From Spongilla lacustris (lineage: Eukaryota; Porifera; Demospongiae; Spongillida; Spongillidae), in contig OX442417.1 in NCBI GenBank assembly GCA_949361645.1, positions 8,230,275-8,294,274 on the forward strand: a DNA stretch of 64,000 bases, in the 5' to 3' direction. The position numbers were made by a program, and so were the translations under genes. The notes under the pieces are model-generated. The model was not told the origin of the DNA. It saw only the letters and a list, made by a program, of their open reading frames with translations, and made no database searches. The first letter of the stretch is position 1. Each line of letters begins with the position of its first letter. Below, piece after piece: positions 47,901 through 58,856 of the stretch.

Positions 47901-50900
47901 ATAAGATCTGTCCTTCTTGTCGCATGAAACCCTACAAACTGCCTGGCGAAACTCAATCTCATGGCAGTTTTTCTGGCCATAACAGCAGTGTTGCTGGAAC
48001 TCATTTCATAGAGAGGTTGCATGTACACCTGATTTTACAGCAACCTTGTCTGTAGAGACCATTCAGAGTGACTCCCCAATTGAAGTTGCCACAACAACAT
48101 CTGAAGCCCCAACAACATCTGGAGCCCCACCACTTCATGAAATGAGTGCTGGAAATGAAATGCTAAGCAGTGAAGAGTATTGTGATGATACAGACAGTAC
48201 TGTACAAGATGAAGTTGAAAGTAGCAATGGTAGTGAGTTCCTTGGCCAAGACCCAGCAGGGGAAATCATTATTATTCAGCTGCAACGATGGAAACTTTGC
48301 AATCAGACTGATTGGAACGCACCGCAGATTGTAGGATCCTCCAGACGTTCGTGACAGCTCAATGGATCGCAGCAATGCAGACGGAACTTAGACGGCATTT
48401 CCTAGTGGCGAAAAACGAGCTCGGGCAAAAAACATAATAATATTACCTGGCGCGCGGCCTGCATACGTACGTGTATGTTCATTTTGATTTTTTGCGCGCA
48501 AAGATCCTTTGTTAGAAAGCGCCGAATGTGAACAATGCATCGGCAGGCTTGAGCGGGCAATGAAATACTATAGTGCCACACCCACTTATCTGTTTTGCTA
48601 GCGGTTAATTATCACCTTTGTAAGGATTCTTAAGAGTCATCTACATTTCTACTTCAGCGCAATGCAGTTCAATAACACCTTAGCATTCCATTTAGCACTT
48701 TGAACGTAGCACACCAAGACTAAGTACTTACTATTGCTTCAAGAAAAAAGTGTCCGTTTATAATTGGTAGTAAAATCTAGGCTTCAATTTGATATTGGCA
48801 CTTATATTTCGGTTCCTAAGCTGAATTTGAAAGATAGGAAGGTAGCTATAGATGCCAACTGTGCATGTAAAAAAAAAAGGTCACAAAGGCTCTTACGTAG
48901 AAAAAGATAATAGTCATTGTTTACATAAGTGGTTAGAATTGTGGTCAACTCATAACGCATGAAATCATTGAGGTCAAGAGTTAATAATTTATACTCTTAC
49001 GTATGTTAGTATGTTTAGTTCATGGATATATTTTGTTTCTGAAACTCAGACACATGTGTGATGGATTGGTTAAGTTTGACCCCTGTGATAGAGTAGCGTG
49101 CGGCTGTTAATTCTAAAATCACGGCCAAGCTCAAGCAAGCTATCAAAGCAAACTTGGCAGGTCTGCTGGTTTTAAACACCACTAGTGGGTGCGGCGTAAT
49201 GTACCTCGTTCCCAGTCCATGTGTATTTAAACTGTTGCTTTAATGATTTAAAGTTGGCATAAGCAGCTGATAAGCAATAAATGGGTATACGTTTATAGAC
49301 TTGAGAAACTGTAATTTGTCGTGCAAATATCGGAAAAACCTAGGTAATCGTTGGCAAATTAATAGTGCATTAATCGCCAAAATCAATTTAATGTTTCCAA
49401 TAACCGATTTGCAAGTTGCTATAAACCTGAAAAATCAATTGGACTTTTTTTCATAGTCGAAATTATCGATTTTGATTTATTAAAAAGGTTACACACCCTA
49501 TGTACCTCTGATGTTTCATGTACAAACAAAAAAGGTCAACTTACATGTACCTCTGATGTTTCCAGGAGTTTTTTGATTAACTACTGCTCACCATTTTTAA
49601 CCGATCTCCATAACTACATGGTGCACAATGCTCAAACCGCTCATGGACATGCAGAATTTAATGTTGTAATGATATTATAAATTTCAAACCTTGACTCCAT
49701 TGCATTCATAAGTTACATAACAAAAATGTTATTTTCTCCTTATGTTACTTGCAGTAATTTGGAACTGTAAACGTATCACATGATACATCCAAAATTCACA
49801 ACATGGTACAAAAATGCATACAGAATCCAAAAATGTGTGTAATTGGTTTTTACACATCATGTTTGCAGAGTTGAGATTTTGCATTTTTTCTCGCATTGTG
49901 ATAAGCACTGTAGCATTTTAGAGAAACATGAAGCACACCATTCCTACATTTTGTACAAGTAAATCAAAAACTTCTCTATCGAGAAAGTGATTGGTGGGGT
50001 GTAGGATTGGTGGTGCAAAAAGCAAGGAAACAAGGTACAGTATGTTAATGTGAGGTTTGGTAGGATCCTACAACTCACAGTCCTGAATTTGCAAATGAAG
50101 AAGCCTATTTGCAAATGTAGGACTGTTATAGTTGTCGGATTCTACCAAACCTCACTTTAACATACTGTACCTTGTTTCCTTGCTTTTTGCACCACCAATC
50201 CTACATCCCACCAATCACTTTCTCAATAGAGAAGTTTTTGATTTACTTGTTCCCCTAATTTTTTTTGTCTCTGCCAGGAGTGTTCAATATAATATATGGC
50301 TTAGTGTATTCGTTGCGATGTATAGGACGCTTAGATTCCTCTTATGTGTAGTCTGAGTATATAGGCCTCTTTTTTATTTTATTGATAGACCTACTTATGT
50401 TCTTCGGATATCTTAAACTGAGAGTTCTCCTTGCTAACGCCGGAGCCGTTTTCTTTGGCTTCGTCCTTTGCTGAATTAGAACCGCCTGTTGTAAACGTGT
50501 TTGCAGCTGTACATGTGTACACAACCAGAAATTTTTTCCCGTTACGATGCATGTAACAATGTTGAGTCGATGACCGAATACATCCTGTAGCGATATATGC
50601 AACAGTACCCGTTATGGGATCGAATGTTGCCGTGACCGTAGCAATGGCGTAAGCTACAGTTTGATTCGATGCCGTAGCGATGCCGGTACGAGACCGTAAC
50701 GATGGGTGTTCCAATACTGTATCTACACTACCTGGAATATAGATACCTTTAACCCTTTATACTATTCCATTAGTGCTTGTGAACGTGATTGTAGAACACA
50801 TTAAATACACACACGATAAAAGTGTTTGTCCAGTCATTTAGAAAAGTTATTTCTTGCTGTATTGTCTCTTGTCTTTCTGCCTACATCAGTTTCAACAAAG

Positions 50901-53900
50901 TAATCTGTCAATGGTCCTCATCAGGGTGTAGTAAGGGCAGTCAGCACTGCATGGTACTCCAGGTGCCACTTCTACTGCCTCAATTGCTCCATTTCAATTC
51001 CAAGTGACAGTGTTGCCAAAAGCTCTCCATAACTTAACTGGTAGTGAAAGGAAATATTGCCAGTCATTTGTGTAGAAGTACATGCATACACATACCTGCT
51101 GAAATGGTTAGCATAACTGAACGTAGCCTCTTGTACACACCAAGCCTCTATATAAGAATGGTGTATCATGCTTAGTTCTTCCAATGTGGATGACACAACT
51201 CTAAAAGTCACTCATCCCAGCACGGGATGCCTGCCTGCACATAAACACAATAAAAGGAATGAGGACACAACTAACAATAAGGAGATACCTTCTGTGCAGC
51301 TCCTGGTTGGTTATAGCTCAGCACTGCCTTGGGTGGAATTACATTTCAAAAATGCAGCCCATTCTAGCCACAGCTGTTACAAAATAAAAGTGTTTCTATT
51401 AAGTAGCTGAATGTGCTTACATGGCATTGCTGTACAATAGTGTTCCATGGCAGACGTATTGGTTACTGTGAAGATTGGCAAAGTGGTTTACTATGTCCCT
51501 GCTTGGTGCCTGTTTGTTATTGAAGATGTTGTGCAACCTCACATCTGAAATGAAATACAAGTAACAGCTTAGGATCTGATCACTGAAAGGCCAAACTCTC
51601 AGCATTACCTTTCAGCACTAAATGCAGAACAGGGACTAAAGTCTCGCATACAATCCACGTCATGCAGATAAAGGAGTAGGCTTTTAATAATAGTAAAAAG
51701 GGCATAAGTGCTGAAAGAGGAATGAAATCGTTGAGCGCAAACACATAGGGCATTACCTGCATGCTAAGTTGGCTTGAAAAAGAGCAGTGGGCTATTGAGA
51801 GTATGAACATATAGGTGTAGTCAAAACTCTGAAACGTTTACATGCATGTGTATGTACCTTGGTCAATCACAGCAACACATGTTCCAGGCCTTTCAAACGG
51901 TGGGTACAAAGTCACACTTCTCCCTGCTTCTCTCCTCAGAAACAAGATGAGGATAAATTTAACGGTCAACCTTTATATAAGCATACCATAGAAAGACAGC
52001 AGTGATGTGAAGCTCTTCCTCCTCCAGGCGAGCCATCTGTTTCCAATCTTGACGGTTCTTGCAGTAGAGGCTTCATCATTTCTACAGCATCCATCTTATC
52101 AGAACAATACGGATATTCCGTGTCTTCTCTGTCCTCGCCATCCTAAGCGAATGAAAAGAGGATTTCAGTTTCCTGGTTACGCTTAAAAGTTTATTATTAT
52201 TAATAAATTTAGTTAGTCGGGCGGGCCCTACACCACGTTTGACCAAACGTGGTGGTAGGGCTGCCCGATTACTTAAAAGTATCAAGTATCAAGCAGGATG
52301 GAAAGTTAACTTTGTACAAGTAATACTATAAATCTATACGCATGACTGACCACTCCAATTAATGCCCCAAAATTGACAAAAGTAAACCACACGAACCATT
52401 TAGCATTTAAAATTGTTATAAGTGGAGTGCGCTACTACTCTTTAACAGGCGTACATTAGGTCTAGCTGATATCTCGTTTTAACGTACCATTCTGATAGTA
52501 GTATACAGCTTCCATATAGACTCCGCCCCGCCACGCGAGCAGTCAACTATTTTTTACAAGTTGCTATTAAAATCCGTCCCTTACATGTATATACAATGAC
52601 TGTAGACACGATCGATACTGTTCTACGACGTTGTTACAATTTGTTTAGATTACGGGCTCTGTACAGACCCGTAATTCGATCACGATACAGGATGTAACAC
52701 CCTTACATCTCGAAATGGACTGAAAATTTCTGGTTGTGTACGTGTGCGTAGCCTGGCAACAGTAAATTAAGACGCGGTCATATTGCATACTGCTAGGCAA
52801 CCGAGAATTTAACCGATAATGAATTGCACCTGCTTGGGTCATTTCACGGCATTTCATCACCAGCTAACAACTGTATGTCTTATTTGTATGAAAGGGCACG
52901 TTTGGAAATCAAATGCAACTTTTTGAAACTAATCTCATCTTCTTACGACGTTCCTGTCGCGAGTTATACGTGATGAACGGAAGACTAAGAACAAAAATTA
53001 AATGGCGGAATTTTGGTACCGACTTGTCACTCCACGTAAACGGCACTGTTTAGCGAAGCTCACGTTATATGTGCATATCTGTCATGTTTGTGATGGATTA
53101 TATGCGAGCTGGCGAGTAAAGGCAATGCTTTGTTACCGTTTTAAAAGGCTCGATCGAATACCATGCCCACTAAAGCCAATCCGAAGCCAATCCTACATAG
53201 GACCCACTACCGTGGGTCCCAATATGATGGTCATTAAATGAACATTATTAATCTTGCATACTGGTGCATGGACACATAACAGTGCTGCACTGGAATAGGG
53301 TAAGAGGTATCCGGAGGGCCAATGATAAGTATGAATATACATTTGGAAAAGATTGGCAAATATTTACGTGTAGCAGCTGAGCTGTTGTTTTTATGGACCA
53401 CCATAACACAAGTTACTAGTACGTATTGAAAGTGAGAATGCTATAAACTTGTACTCCCAACCAAAACTACCTGTTCCAAGGAGAAAATAAATACAAAAAT
53501 AATATTAAAATAAATATTTAATGGTTATCATCCATTTTACAAAAATCCCCAACGTCAACCTATCAACTACTGTACTGTTCATTGTACGAGTCTTTCAACA
53601 TACAAAAAGTGTTGGCTCCTCGCCTCCCTCCCCCCCCCCCCCCTTCCCAATCCCATTCTAGAAATGCTGGGGGTGCCCATGCAGGTATGTACATCTCACT
53701 TGTGACCACACCTTGAATTATGTGCATTTGGTTCGAACAATCCCTTTGGAGCAGTTTGTATGAAGGGTTAAAGTCAAGAAGCCAAATTGATTTTCCTTAC
53801 TCCTAGCCCTACATGAAGTGTCCCTCCTGCATTGCAGTTGCAACCCATTAGTCCAACTGATTTTTGTAGTTTATTTTTTCATCAGCCTTTTCCTTATTGG

Positions 53901-56900
53901 TGTTGTAAAGGCAAATACAGTGTTAATTTTATTTGCTGCCTGTGAAAGTTAATTAATCTTACACTGTATGTACTGCAGCATTGCTACAGTAGCAGCTCCT
54001 GATGGTGATGGTTACATGTGTATATGCATTGTGTTATTGTTTTGAGGTCGTATATCCACCTTACACATGTAGTGTGTCATTTTTTGTTAAGTGTGGTTGA
54101 GGTATGGGCACACAAACTCATTCAATCAGTTTTAAAATAAAGCATAGCTTACAAGGTACAATGAAACAATTTTATACTGATACAGAACTGCGATGTACAT
54201 GTACATGTACATGTAGGTATATGATACATGTACATGTAGGTGTATGATACATGTATTGTGTTTGTTGTTGACATATTTCTCTGTCTAGGTATACTACATG
54301 TACCACCACCACTAAATGTCACAATAAATTCCTCAAACTCTACCTTATCACTCTCCTGGGTTGCTCCACCATCTCTGGAAGTTTCAACTCCTCCCACCAT
54401 ATCCCATTACATACTTGATAACAGTGTCACCAACATTCCAAAGACCATCAGTAATCCAGCAGTATGCAAGCCTGCTATGCCTTGTAATTCATCACTTGAT
54501 ATAAATGACCCATCATTTATAATAAATACTGGAGAGCAAAATACAACCATCTTGGACTATAATGGTACAATTGAGTTTACATTCTATATCGTACTTATGT
54601 ACCTTCAAAGAAGGTACTGACAGGTTAGTATGCTTCTTACATGTGTACGTGAATGGAATAGTTAAGATGGATGTGTTTCAGTGGAATTTATAAGTTTGTA
54701 CGTAGCACCTGTTTGATTAATAGCATACACACAAAAACACATACACATACATGTACAGAGTCAAGTCAAGTACAAGATTGCATGTACAACACATGTTTAC
54801 AGACACATGCATTATCTGGTTATGTGTAAGCGATTTTCAGGTTTTGTAGGTTGTTTGATTTTTCATGATTACATGTACATATTAGGTCGACTAGAATAGA
54901 TTATAATCAATTTCACTTTTTTCTTTAGCAGAAATAACCAATTCTGTTTTTCTTACACATGTAGTTGCTATTCGATTCCTTCATTGGTAGGGAATTGATT
55001 TTGTACACTTTTCACTTTTCCAGCCTTAGGCTTACTAACAACAGAAAAAAAACATTGTTGATGTAATCAACACTTAGTCTGGGGACCTGGCTGAAAATCA
55101 ACATCGCCCTCCCTCAAAATACTTGATGCACGCCCACAGCAATTTAATATACGTTTGGTATAGGTAACGCTCATGCTTGACCCTGCAGTATAGTATATGT
55201 GCATTTGTCATTTTTCATCGATTAGACTGCTTTTTCATACTAGAAAAATTGATTTTGATTTTTCTAAAAGGTTACACACCCTATAACTGGTGTATACACA
55301 CCACTTCCTGGGATGCACTTTATTTTAAACCAATTGATTTATTACTTATTTCCATGGATAAGTGCCATATTAACACCCTCAACTGTGCAGCTACACTTTG
55401 TTGTTAATAAAGATACTGTTGATCAATATGCATGAGAGAGCATCAAATTCGTTTTCAAATCATTCAAATCACCCTGCTTAGCTGGACTGGAAATGCCTAT
55501 TATACCATGTTACATAATAATCTTTTAATGTTTCCAGTCAGATTCAAGTAAAGTCGCTGCAGGCTTAGGTTAGGGTTTTTAGGTTCTGGTAGCAAACCTG
55601 CACATGACCCTTGTTGGTGGTTCTTTTAAATACTCCTCCAGTCCAGTCATGTATATTGGACATAATCTTTTTTTTTCTCCTATCGAAGTATCCTTGTAAG
55701 GATTAGCCTTAGACAATATTTGATTTCAATGATTTGCAAACTGCTTAGAAATTGCGATTGCTGTCTTATGTGATCAACAGCATCATTGTGTGTGTTAATA
55801 ACAATTTTCAGCTGCACAGCGAAAATGTTGATGTACATGTACATGTTCTACAATGATATGACCAATATTTTGTTAAGATATGCAAGACTTCATTTTTAAA
55901 ATCTCCAATTATTTTAATGTACATGTACATGTAAACATTGTGCTTTGAAGTCAGTTACATGTACATTGTATGAGGTGTAAATAATGCATAGCCAGATACA
56001 GTAAACATGAAACATTTTCTCATCACTGTGCCGTGAAGGAGTGTACATATAGTTATGAGCCCAATTTTGTTATATATACATCTTACTGTCCTATGTGCAT
56101 GCTAGTATACAGCCCTTCACTACTGATTACTGGTTATTAACATCAGTTTTGCTGTATATGTTTCTAAGCTTTGCAATAATTCGAGATGATTTAAGTGAAT
56201 ATTTTCTAGGTTTTAGTCCACGGGGTATGAGCCCATTCCTTACATATCTAAATATTTGATTGGAAGCTACATGTAATCGGCCTATAAAAGGATGATTGCA
56301 ATAATGTGTTACATATACGCAAAGTTACGTTTGAAATGCGCTTACTTGTATAACTAAAAATTATTTTCATATGAGGCGCAAGTATTACATGACTACATCA
56401 AACAATAAAAGTCCTTAATGCAAAAATACATGTACATGTACATGTATACATTGCCTACCCAGGGACTTTTCAGAATATCTTATCAAAATGCTTTCAAAAT
56501 TTGCTGTTGTGTACTGTACATGTACATTGTAGTTTGAAAACTACAGTGTTTTATGGAAGGGAATTTTAAATAATGGTGTGTCTTTAAAAGAGTGTTTTAC
56601 ATAGGCATGCATATTTAAGTAAATAAACCAGTGCTAATTCATTCTGATGTGTTCATACTCCCACCTTGTGCAGCAAGTGCATATTCATATGTGTTTAATT
56701 AGTACATGTATTTGAATGTACATATTGTGTAGGTGATGTCACTACTCCAAGTCTAACTGCTACAACAACAGCAGGAAATAAATCTTATGATTCAACTGTT
56801 AGCTCCAGTGGTACTACTGCCATACCTACCTATGGTTAGTTAACTTTTTGGTACATGTACTTATTCATGCCTCAATTATTTTCCAGTACTAATTGTACCA

Positions 56901-58106
56901 GCTGTAGTAGTGGTTGCTATAGCTACAGCTGTTTTGGTACCTATAACAGTCATGGTGATCAGAAGGAAAAAAAGTAAGTGAGAGCTACAACATGGCATAC
57001 ATGACTTCAGTTATGTACTTGTCTTCATGAAGCTTCTGTGGTGATTACATCTAATAATACTCCACCTGCCAATAACATATATGTTCTATCTGATGTCAAA
57101 CAGTAAGCCATTGCATACCGTTAGTTACATATATAAACTGTTCCCATCATTTCAAGATTGGATAATGATCCAGATTTTGTTTATGTACAACACCTTCGAA
57201 GAAATAATGAGCAAAATAGTCAAAATGAGTCACAGCTAAATGAAGTAAAGGTTAGTATGTGTACATGTAGATGTGTACATGTACGTATGCATTGTACATC
57301 TAGAGAACTTTGTCCTAAAATGTAATTATTTCGTTCATATTTAACATACATGTATGCCGCTAACCTACATGTACACTGTATTTAGTAATAAATTTTCTGG
57401 GATAAGCTCTTACAGAAGCAATTAATTAAGATCACTAGACTGTTAATAAGGGAACACATTCATAAAGGAAGGGGGGTTGGTTGTCTAACAGTGCGAGGAG
57501 ACCGTAATAGTTCACAAAGGCTTATTCTGTGGTCGGTGTAGTCAACAGATTTGGATCATGCTTATTTGGTGTACATATGTAACATTATGTAATATGGATG
57601 ATGGAAGAACCATATTTGCTAAAGATGTTTCTATAGATGTTCGATTGCCTAGTGAACCTTCAAATAAAGGGAACTTCGCATAGCAGATGGAAGTTATTTA
57701 GTCATTAGTGTGTACAGGTCTACATTGTATATAAGGCCTTTTCCAAATCTTTTAGTTAAACACAAGGTTACATTATAAAACAGCAACCAAACAGCCCACC
57801 TGTGGTCCATATGTCAAGAGTTTATGTGCTGTATGCATTTGTATAGGTAGAAGTGCATGTTTTGTTGGGTAAATCTGTTCTTTTGTTTGTTTTGTATGCC
57901 ATTTACATGTACATGTATCAATTACTACCATCCGTCAGAGGTGCCCTTTATTCTTTTGTGCTCAACAGGATAATGAATGTCATCAGTCCAATGGATATTC
58001 AAACTCAGATCTAACACCATCACCCACACCTGAGTATGCTGAGGTGCCCAAACCAGTGGTGACCAGAGATGCCAGGGACATGGAACCATATCTGCCCACT
58101 ACATAA
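38933..58106 (+). CDS. Type I membrane receptor: Ig-like + FN3-like + TM, 8 exons (model)
   Basis: Exons: 38933-39011 (signal peptide, MWTQKFKTSFCYQ then LMLLLMLLHVSNIG), 47097-47411 (Ig-like: FNCSG...LLWTVDG...VFCTVQ, a Cys-Trp-Cys pattern), 54289-54564 or 54623 (FN3-like: VPPPLNVTINSS, LSLSWVAPP), 56733-56834 (Thr/Ser stalk), 56887-56973 (transmembrane helix IVPAVVVVAIATAVLVPIT, then RRKK stop-transfer), 57033-57102, 57157-57250 and 57969-58106 (TAA). Exons up to the membrane are phase 1-1, as usual for shuffled extracellular domains. The tail has several tyrosines, including PEYAEV, NIYVL and DFVYV, possible SH2-binding sites (inference). AATAAA is at 58188. Adhesion, recognition or immune-type signalling at the cell surface is plausible; the specific family is not identified. 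Intron 1 is swollen by transposons. Confidence 0.75.
39754..40569. mobile_element. 816-bp foldback element with ~400-bp arms
   Basis: The ends are GGGACAGTTTCCGCGAAAAT and its reverse complement, embedded in (TA)n on both sides. The arms pair almost throughout (for example CGCTTCAAATTCGGTTTGT and ACAAACCGAATTTGAAGCG), meeting near 40150. Pairing extends into the flanking TA tract, so the target duplication cannot be defined. A fragment of the same family is at 23827-23985. No transposase. Confidence 0.9.
40591..40619 (+). repeat. Left terminal inverted repeat of the Tc1/mariner element
   Basis: CAGTATAGGTCAATAAAAAG continues to TTAGGACAA. It is preceded by TA and identical for 29 bases to the reverse complement of 46789-46817. 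Confidence 0.95.
40930..43030 (+). CDS. BEN-domain protein, transposon cargo (5 exons visible, 5' end uncertain)
   Basis: Exons join in phase: 40930-41111, 41169-41283, 41328-41390, 41473-42260, 42318-43030 (TGA). The first has a small beta-rich module (VELYHLILWNEEDTVSIVRG, then DITVGAICSIRHGRNVNNGT), followed by a charged linker, a Pro/Thr/Val repeat of about 200 residues (TALPVPTTP), a Pro/Ser-rich stretch (SQLSSFFPPSQNSPLF) and a C-terminal BEN domain (HTLALKLAVDAYFGLPVMAQ, CTVLGCAG, ELNELKLFLYSKCSKYWSTP, FEPLWTRCMDSIGHGCTRAR). BEN domains bind DNA or chromatin (established). It could regulate the transposon or silence host genes (inference). No in-frame ATG was found upstream, so the start exon is missing from the model. 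A possible AATAAA lies at 45394 beyond the satellite, which may be 3' UTR. Confidence 0.75.
41521..42130. repeat. Coding minisatellite (ACAGCTCTACCAGTG...CCACACCT)
   Basis: Repeat units of 21-27 bp within the BEN gene encode TALPV[PAT]TT-type units. All three plus frames and one minus frame are open across it. The frame continuing into the BEN exon fixes the real one. Confidence 0.9.
43110..45308. repeat. 62-bp satellite array with 930-bp higher-order repeat
   Basis: About 35 copies of a 62-bp unit (CCTGGGTGTGGCCATAACAG plus ATGGGCACTATATGGGAATA plus AGGCGCCTGGCCGTAATAGATA). Variants differ by ACAGCGCC or AAGGCGCC and by CATATA or TAGATA. The variant pattern at 43506-43865 recurs at 44436-44795, a spacing of 930 bp (15 units). 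The array is entirely inside the Tc1/mariner element, between cargo and transposase. Confidence 0.97.
45394..45399 (+). terminator. Possible polyadenylation signal after the satellite
   Basis: AATAAA on the plus strand just beyond the satellite, 50 bp before the transposase stop on the other strand. It could end the BEN transcript, making the satellite its 3' UTR. Confidence 0.35.
45445..46605 (-). CDS. Tc1/mariner DD34E transposase, 3 exons, 332 aa
   Basis: Minus-strand exons 46605-46320, 46265-46022 and 45913-45445 total 999 bp with matching phases and GT/AG introns of 54 and 108 bp. Exon 1 encodes helix-turn-helix DNA-binding segments (YVKQRILFYHEQGRKARRIR, GCISRRPGSGRPTKITREVK). The catalytic residues are visible: Asp in VIWTDESS, Asp in MADNDPKHTS and Glu in SPDLNPIENLW with 34 residues between the last two (DD34E). 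VKVHVWGGIS is also typical. Length and motifs match intact Tc1-type transposases. An ATG 81 bp upstream (46686) is an alternative start. No stop or frameshift is seen, so it may be functional. It cuts and pastes the element by binding the TIRs (family knowledge). Confidence 0.9.
46789..46817 (-). repeat. Right terminal inverted repeat of the Tc1/mariner element
   Basis: TTGTCCTAACTTTTTATTGA continues to CCTATACTG and is followed by TA at 46818-46819. It is the perfect complement of the left repeat. Confidence 0.95.
46820..47096. other. Remainder of receptor intron 1
   Basis: It contains ACATGTACATGT tracts and ends in a pyrimidine-rich stretch and ATGCAG, the acceptor for the Ig-like exon. 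Confidence 0.6.
47097..47411 (+). CDS. Ig-like domain exon of the receptor
   Basis: A symmetric phase-1 exon of 315 bp encodes one Ig-like domain. Visible landmarks are MSTFTFNCSGNGTYLLWTVD (B-strand Cys and C-strand Trp) and the second Cys in NNIVVFCTVQDALF. N-glycosylation sequons are at NMS, NCS and NGT. It lies 279 bp downstream of the right end of the Tc1/mariner element. Confidence 0.8.
47660..47800. repeat. GC-rich inverted motif with poly-C
   Basis: GAGGGGGCTTAGCCCCCCCC is an inverted motif followed by C-rich sequence and AGGCGGATACAGGAGGGG. It is probably a fragment of a common MITE-type repeat. Homopolymer length is uncertain. Confidence 0.4.
47869..48297 (+). mobile_element. Coding-like fragment between 22-bp inverted repeats
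   Basis: AAGTTTCCATCGTTGCAGCT at 47869 is inverted at 48276-48297 (CAGCTGCAACGATGGAAACT). Between them are a frame with KHKICPSCRMKPYKLPGETQ (a CxxC motif) and another with Ser/Thr/Glu-rich sequence (EAPTTSGAPPLHEMSAGNEM, then EEYCDDTDSTVQDEVESSNG). It may be a gene fragment carried by a small transposon, or exons of a transposon gene. The family is not recognised. Confidence 0.4.
48360..49950. other. Intron 2 of the receptor; no gene seen
   Basis: AT-rich sequence with no element boundaries or exon chains that I can support. Confidence 0.45.
49954..50250. mobile_element. 297-bp near-perfect hairpin MITE
   Basis: The left arm ACAAGTAAATCAAAAACTTC and its continuation pair with the right arm ending GAAGTTTTTGATTTACTTGT. 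The arms are about 140 bp with a short centre near TTTGCAAATGAAGAAGCC. The high arm identity suggests a young element. Confidence 0.9.
50391..50714 (-). other. Unassigned open frame, possible exon
   Basis: The frame reads RTGIATASNQTVAYAIATVT and ends with a hydrophilic tail (KDEAKENGSGVSKENSQFKI). The composition is protein-like, but no family, partner exon or start is supported. Confidence 0.2.
51082..52141 (-). other. Exon-like islands on the minus strand, unknown gene
   Basis: Several minus-strand stretches have AG/GT borders and open frames: about 52141-51989 (GEDREDTEYPYCSDKMDAVE), about 51950-51858 (EAGRSVTLYPPFERPGTCVA), about 51758-51608, 51548-51420 (VRLHNIFNNKQAPSRDIVNH, ANLHSNQYVCHGTLLYSNA) and about 51211-51094 (LEELSMIHHSYIEAWCVQEA). 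Phases do not all agree. It could be a gene inside the receptor intron or a decayed transposon gene. Not recognised. Confidence 0.3.
52218..52268. repeat. 51-bp hairpin
   Basis: CGGGCGGGCCCTACACCACG and CGTGGTGGTAGGGCTGCCCG pair around TTTGACCAAA. It is a small foldback sequence. Confidence 0.8.
52300..54230. other. Intron 2 of the receptor, distal part; no gene seen
   Basis: A poly-C run at about 53630-53644 and (ACATGT)n at about 54195-54245 are the only landmarks. Confidence 0.4.
54289..54623 (+). CDS. FN3-like exon of the receptor, possible frameshift
   Basis: The exon opens GILHVPPPLNVTI after CTGTCTAG and has the FN3 signature Trp in LSLSWVAPPS and a Tyr in SHYILDN. The frame meets TGA at 54618-54620. 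Two readings exist. A donor at 54564 (AATG|GTACAA) keeps phase 1 but cuts the domain short. A donor at 54623 (GACAG|GTTAGT) gives a full-length domain, but the exon is then 335 bp, which breaks phase by one base near 54588. Confidence 0.55.
54630..56730. other. Receptor intron between FN3 and stalk exons
   Basis: No exon is seen. The segment 55860-56200 is a diverged relative of 21595-21960, sharing AACATTTTCTCATCACTGTG, which marks it as a dispersed repeat. Confidence 0.5.
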
Positions 58107-58187
58107 CAGCACTTATAACATTTAATGCATAGATCTAGAAAACACAGTAGGTACAACTGTAGATGTATGTGTGGTAGTTGCGACAAG

Positions 58188-58193
58188 AATAAA
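58188..58193 (+). terminator. Polyadenylation signal AATAAA of the receptor gene
   Basis: AATAAA lies 82 bp after the TAA stop of the last receptor exon. It is retained in the duplicated copy near 60131. Confidence 0.55.
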
Positions 58194-58856
58194 TACTCAT
58201 GCATTTTGTGTATACGTATACTGCATTTTTTAACTAATTGGCTTCCGTGTAGCGGTATTTCAATTGAAGTTTTTAAGCTAATTAGCTATCCCGTGCCATG
58301 TACTGACACAACTACAGAATGGTAGGACATTTGAATGTACAACTTGCATTCAAACAATTCTAGAGTCCCAGGGCTAACCCTTGGCTGAATTAGTTTGTTT
58401 CCAGCACGTTTGCTAGTGGCAGTATATTTCGTCAAAAGACATGTACACCGTTGATTAGATAGCCGCTCGTGCTGGAGACTGCTTTCCAAATTGGGGCTTT
58501 TTACTTCCTCTTGGTTGTTAAGCTTAGGTTCACTCGTATCAGTCGGTACTATGATGTTCTAAGTACTCTTAAGTTTTAGCCTGGGATCTCGTCCATGTTT
58601 ACATTCAACATACAGGCTAACTAGCCTTACCTACCAATGGCTACCATTGTTTCTCGGTGTACGTGGTTATATGTAAGTGTGTAACTTGTTAGGAACAGCA
58701 GGTCTAGGGTACGGTGTCACACTTGTTTCTTTTTTTTTTTAATACAGACATGTTTTGCTTACTTCCTATAAGTAGTTTTTGCTGTACTAATGGTCTCTCT
58801 TCTTCACCAACCATACTTTGCACTTTCTTTTCTTGAACTCACCCAGCTATAGCTGA

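Noticed and set aside
53625..53650. Poly-C run as a regulatory site
   Set aside because: Long homopolymers here, as at 9787 and 10207, are more likely repeat remnants or assembly-uncertain tracts.
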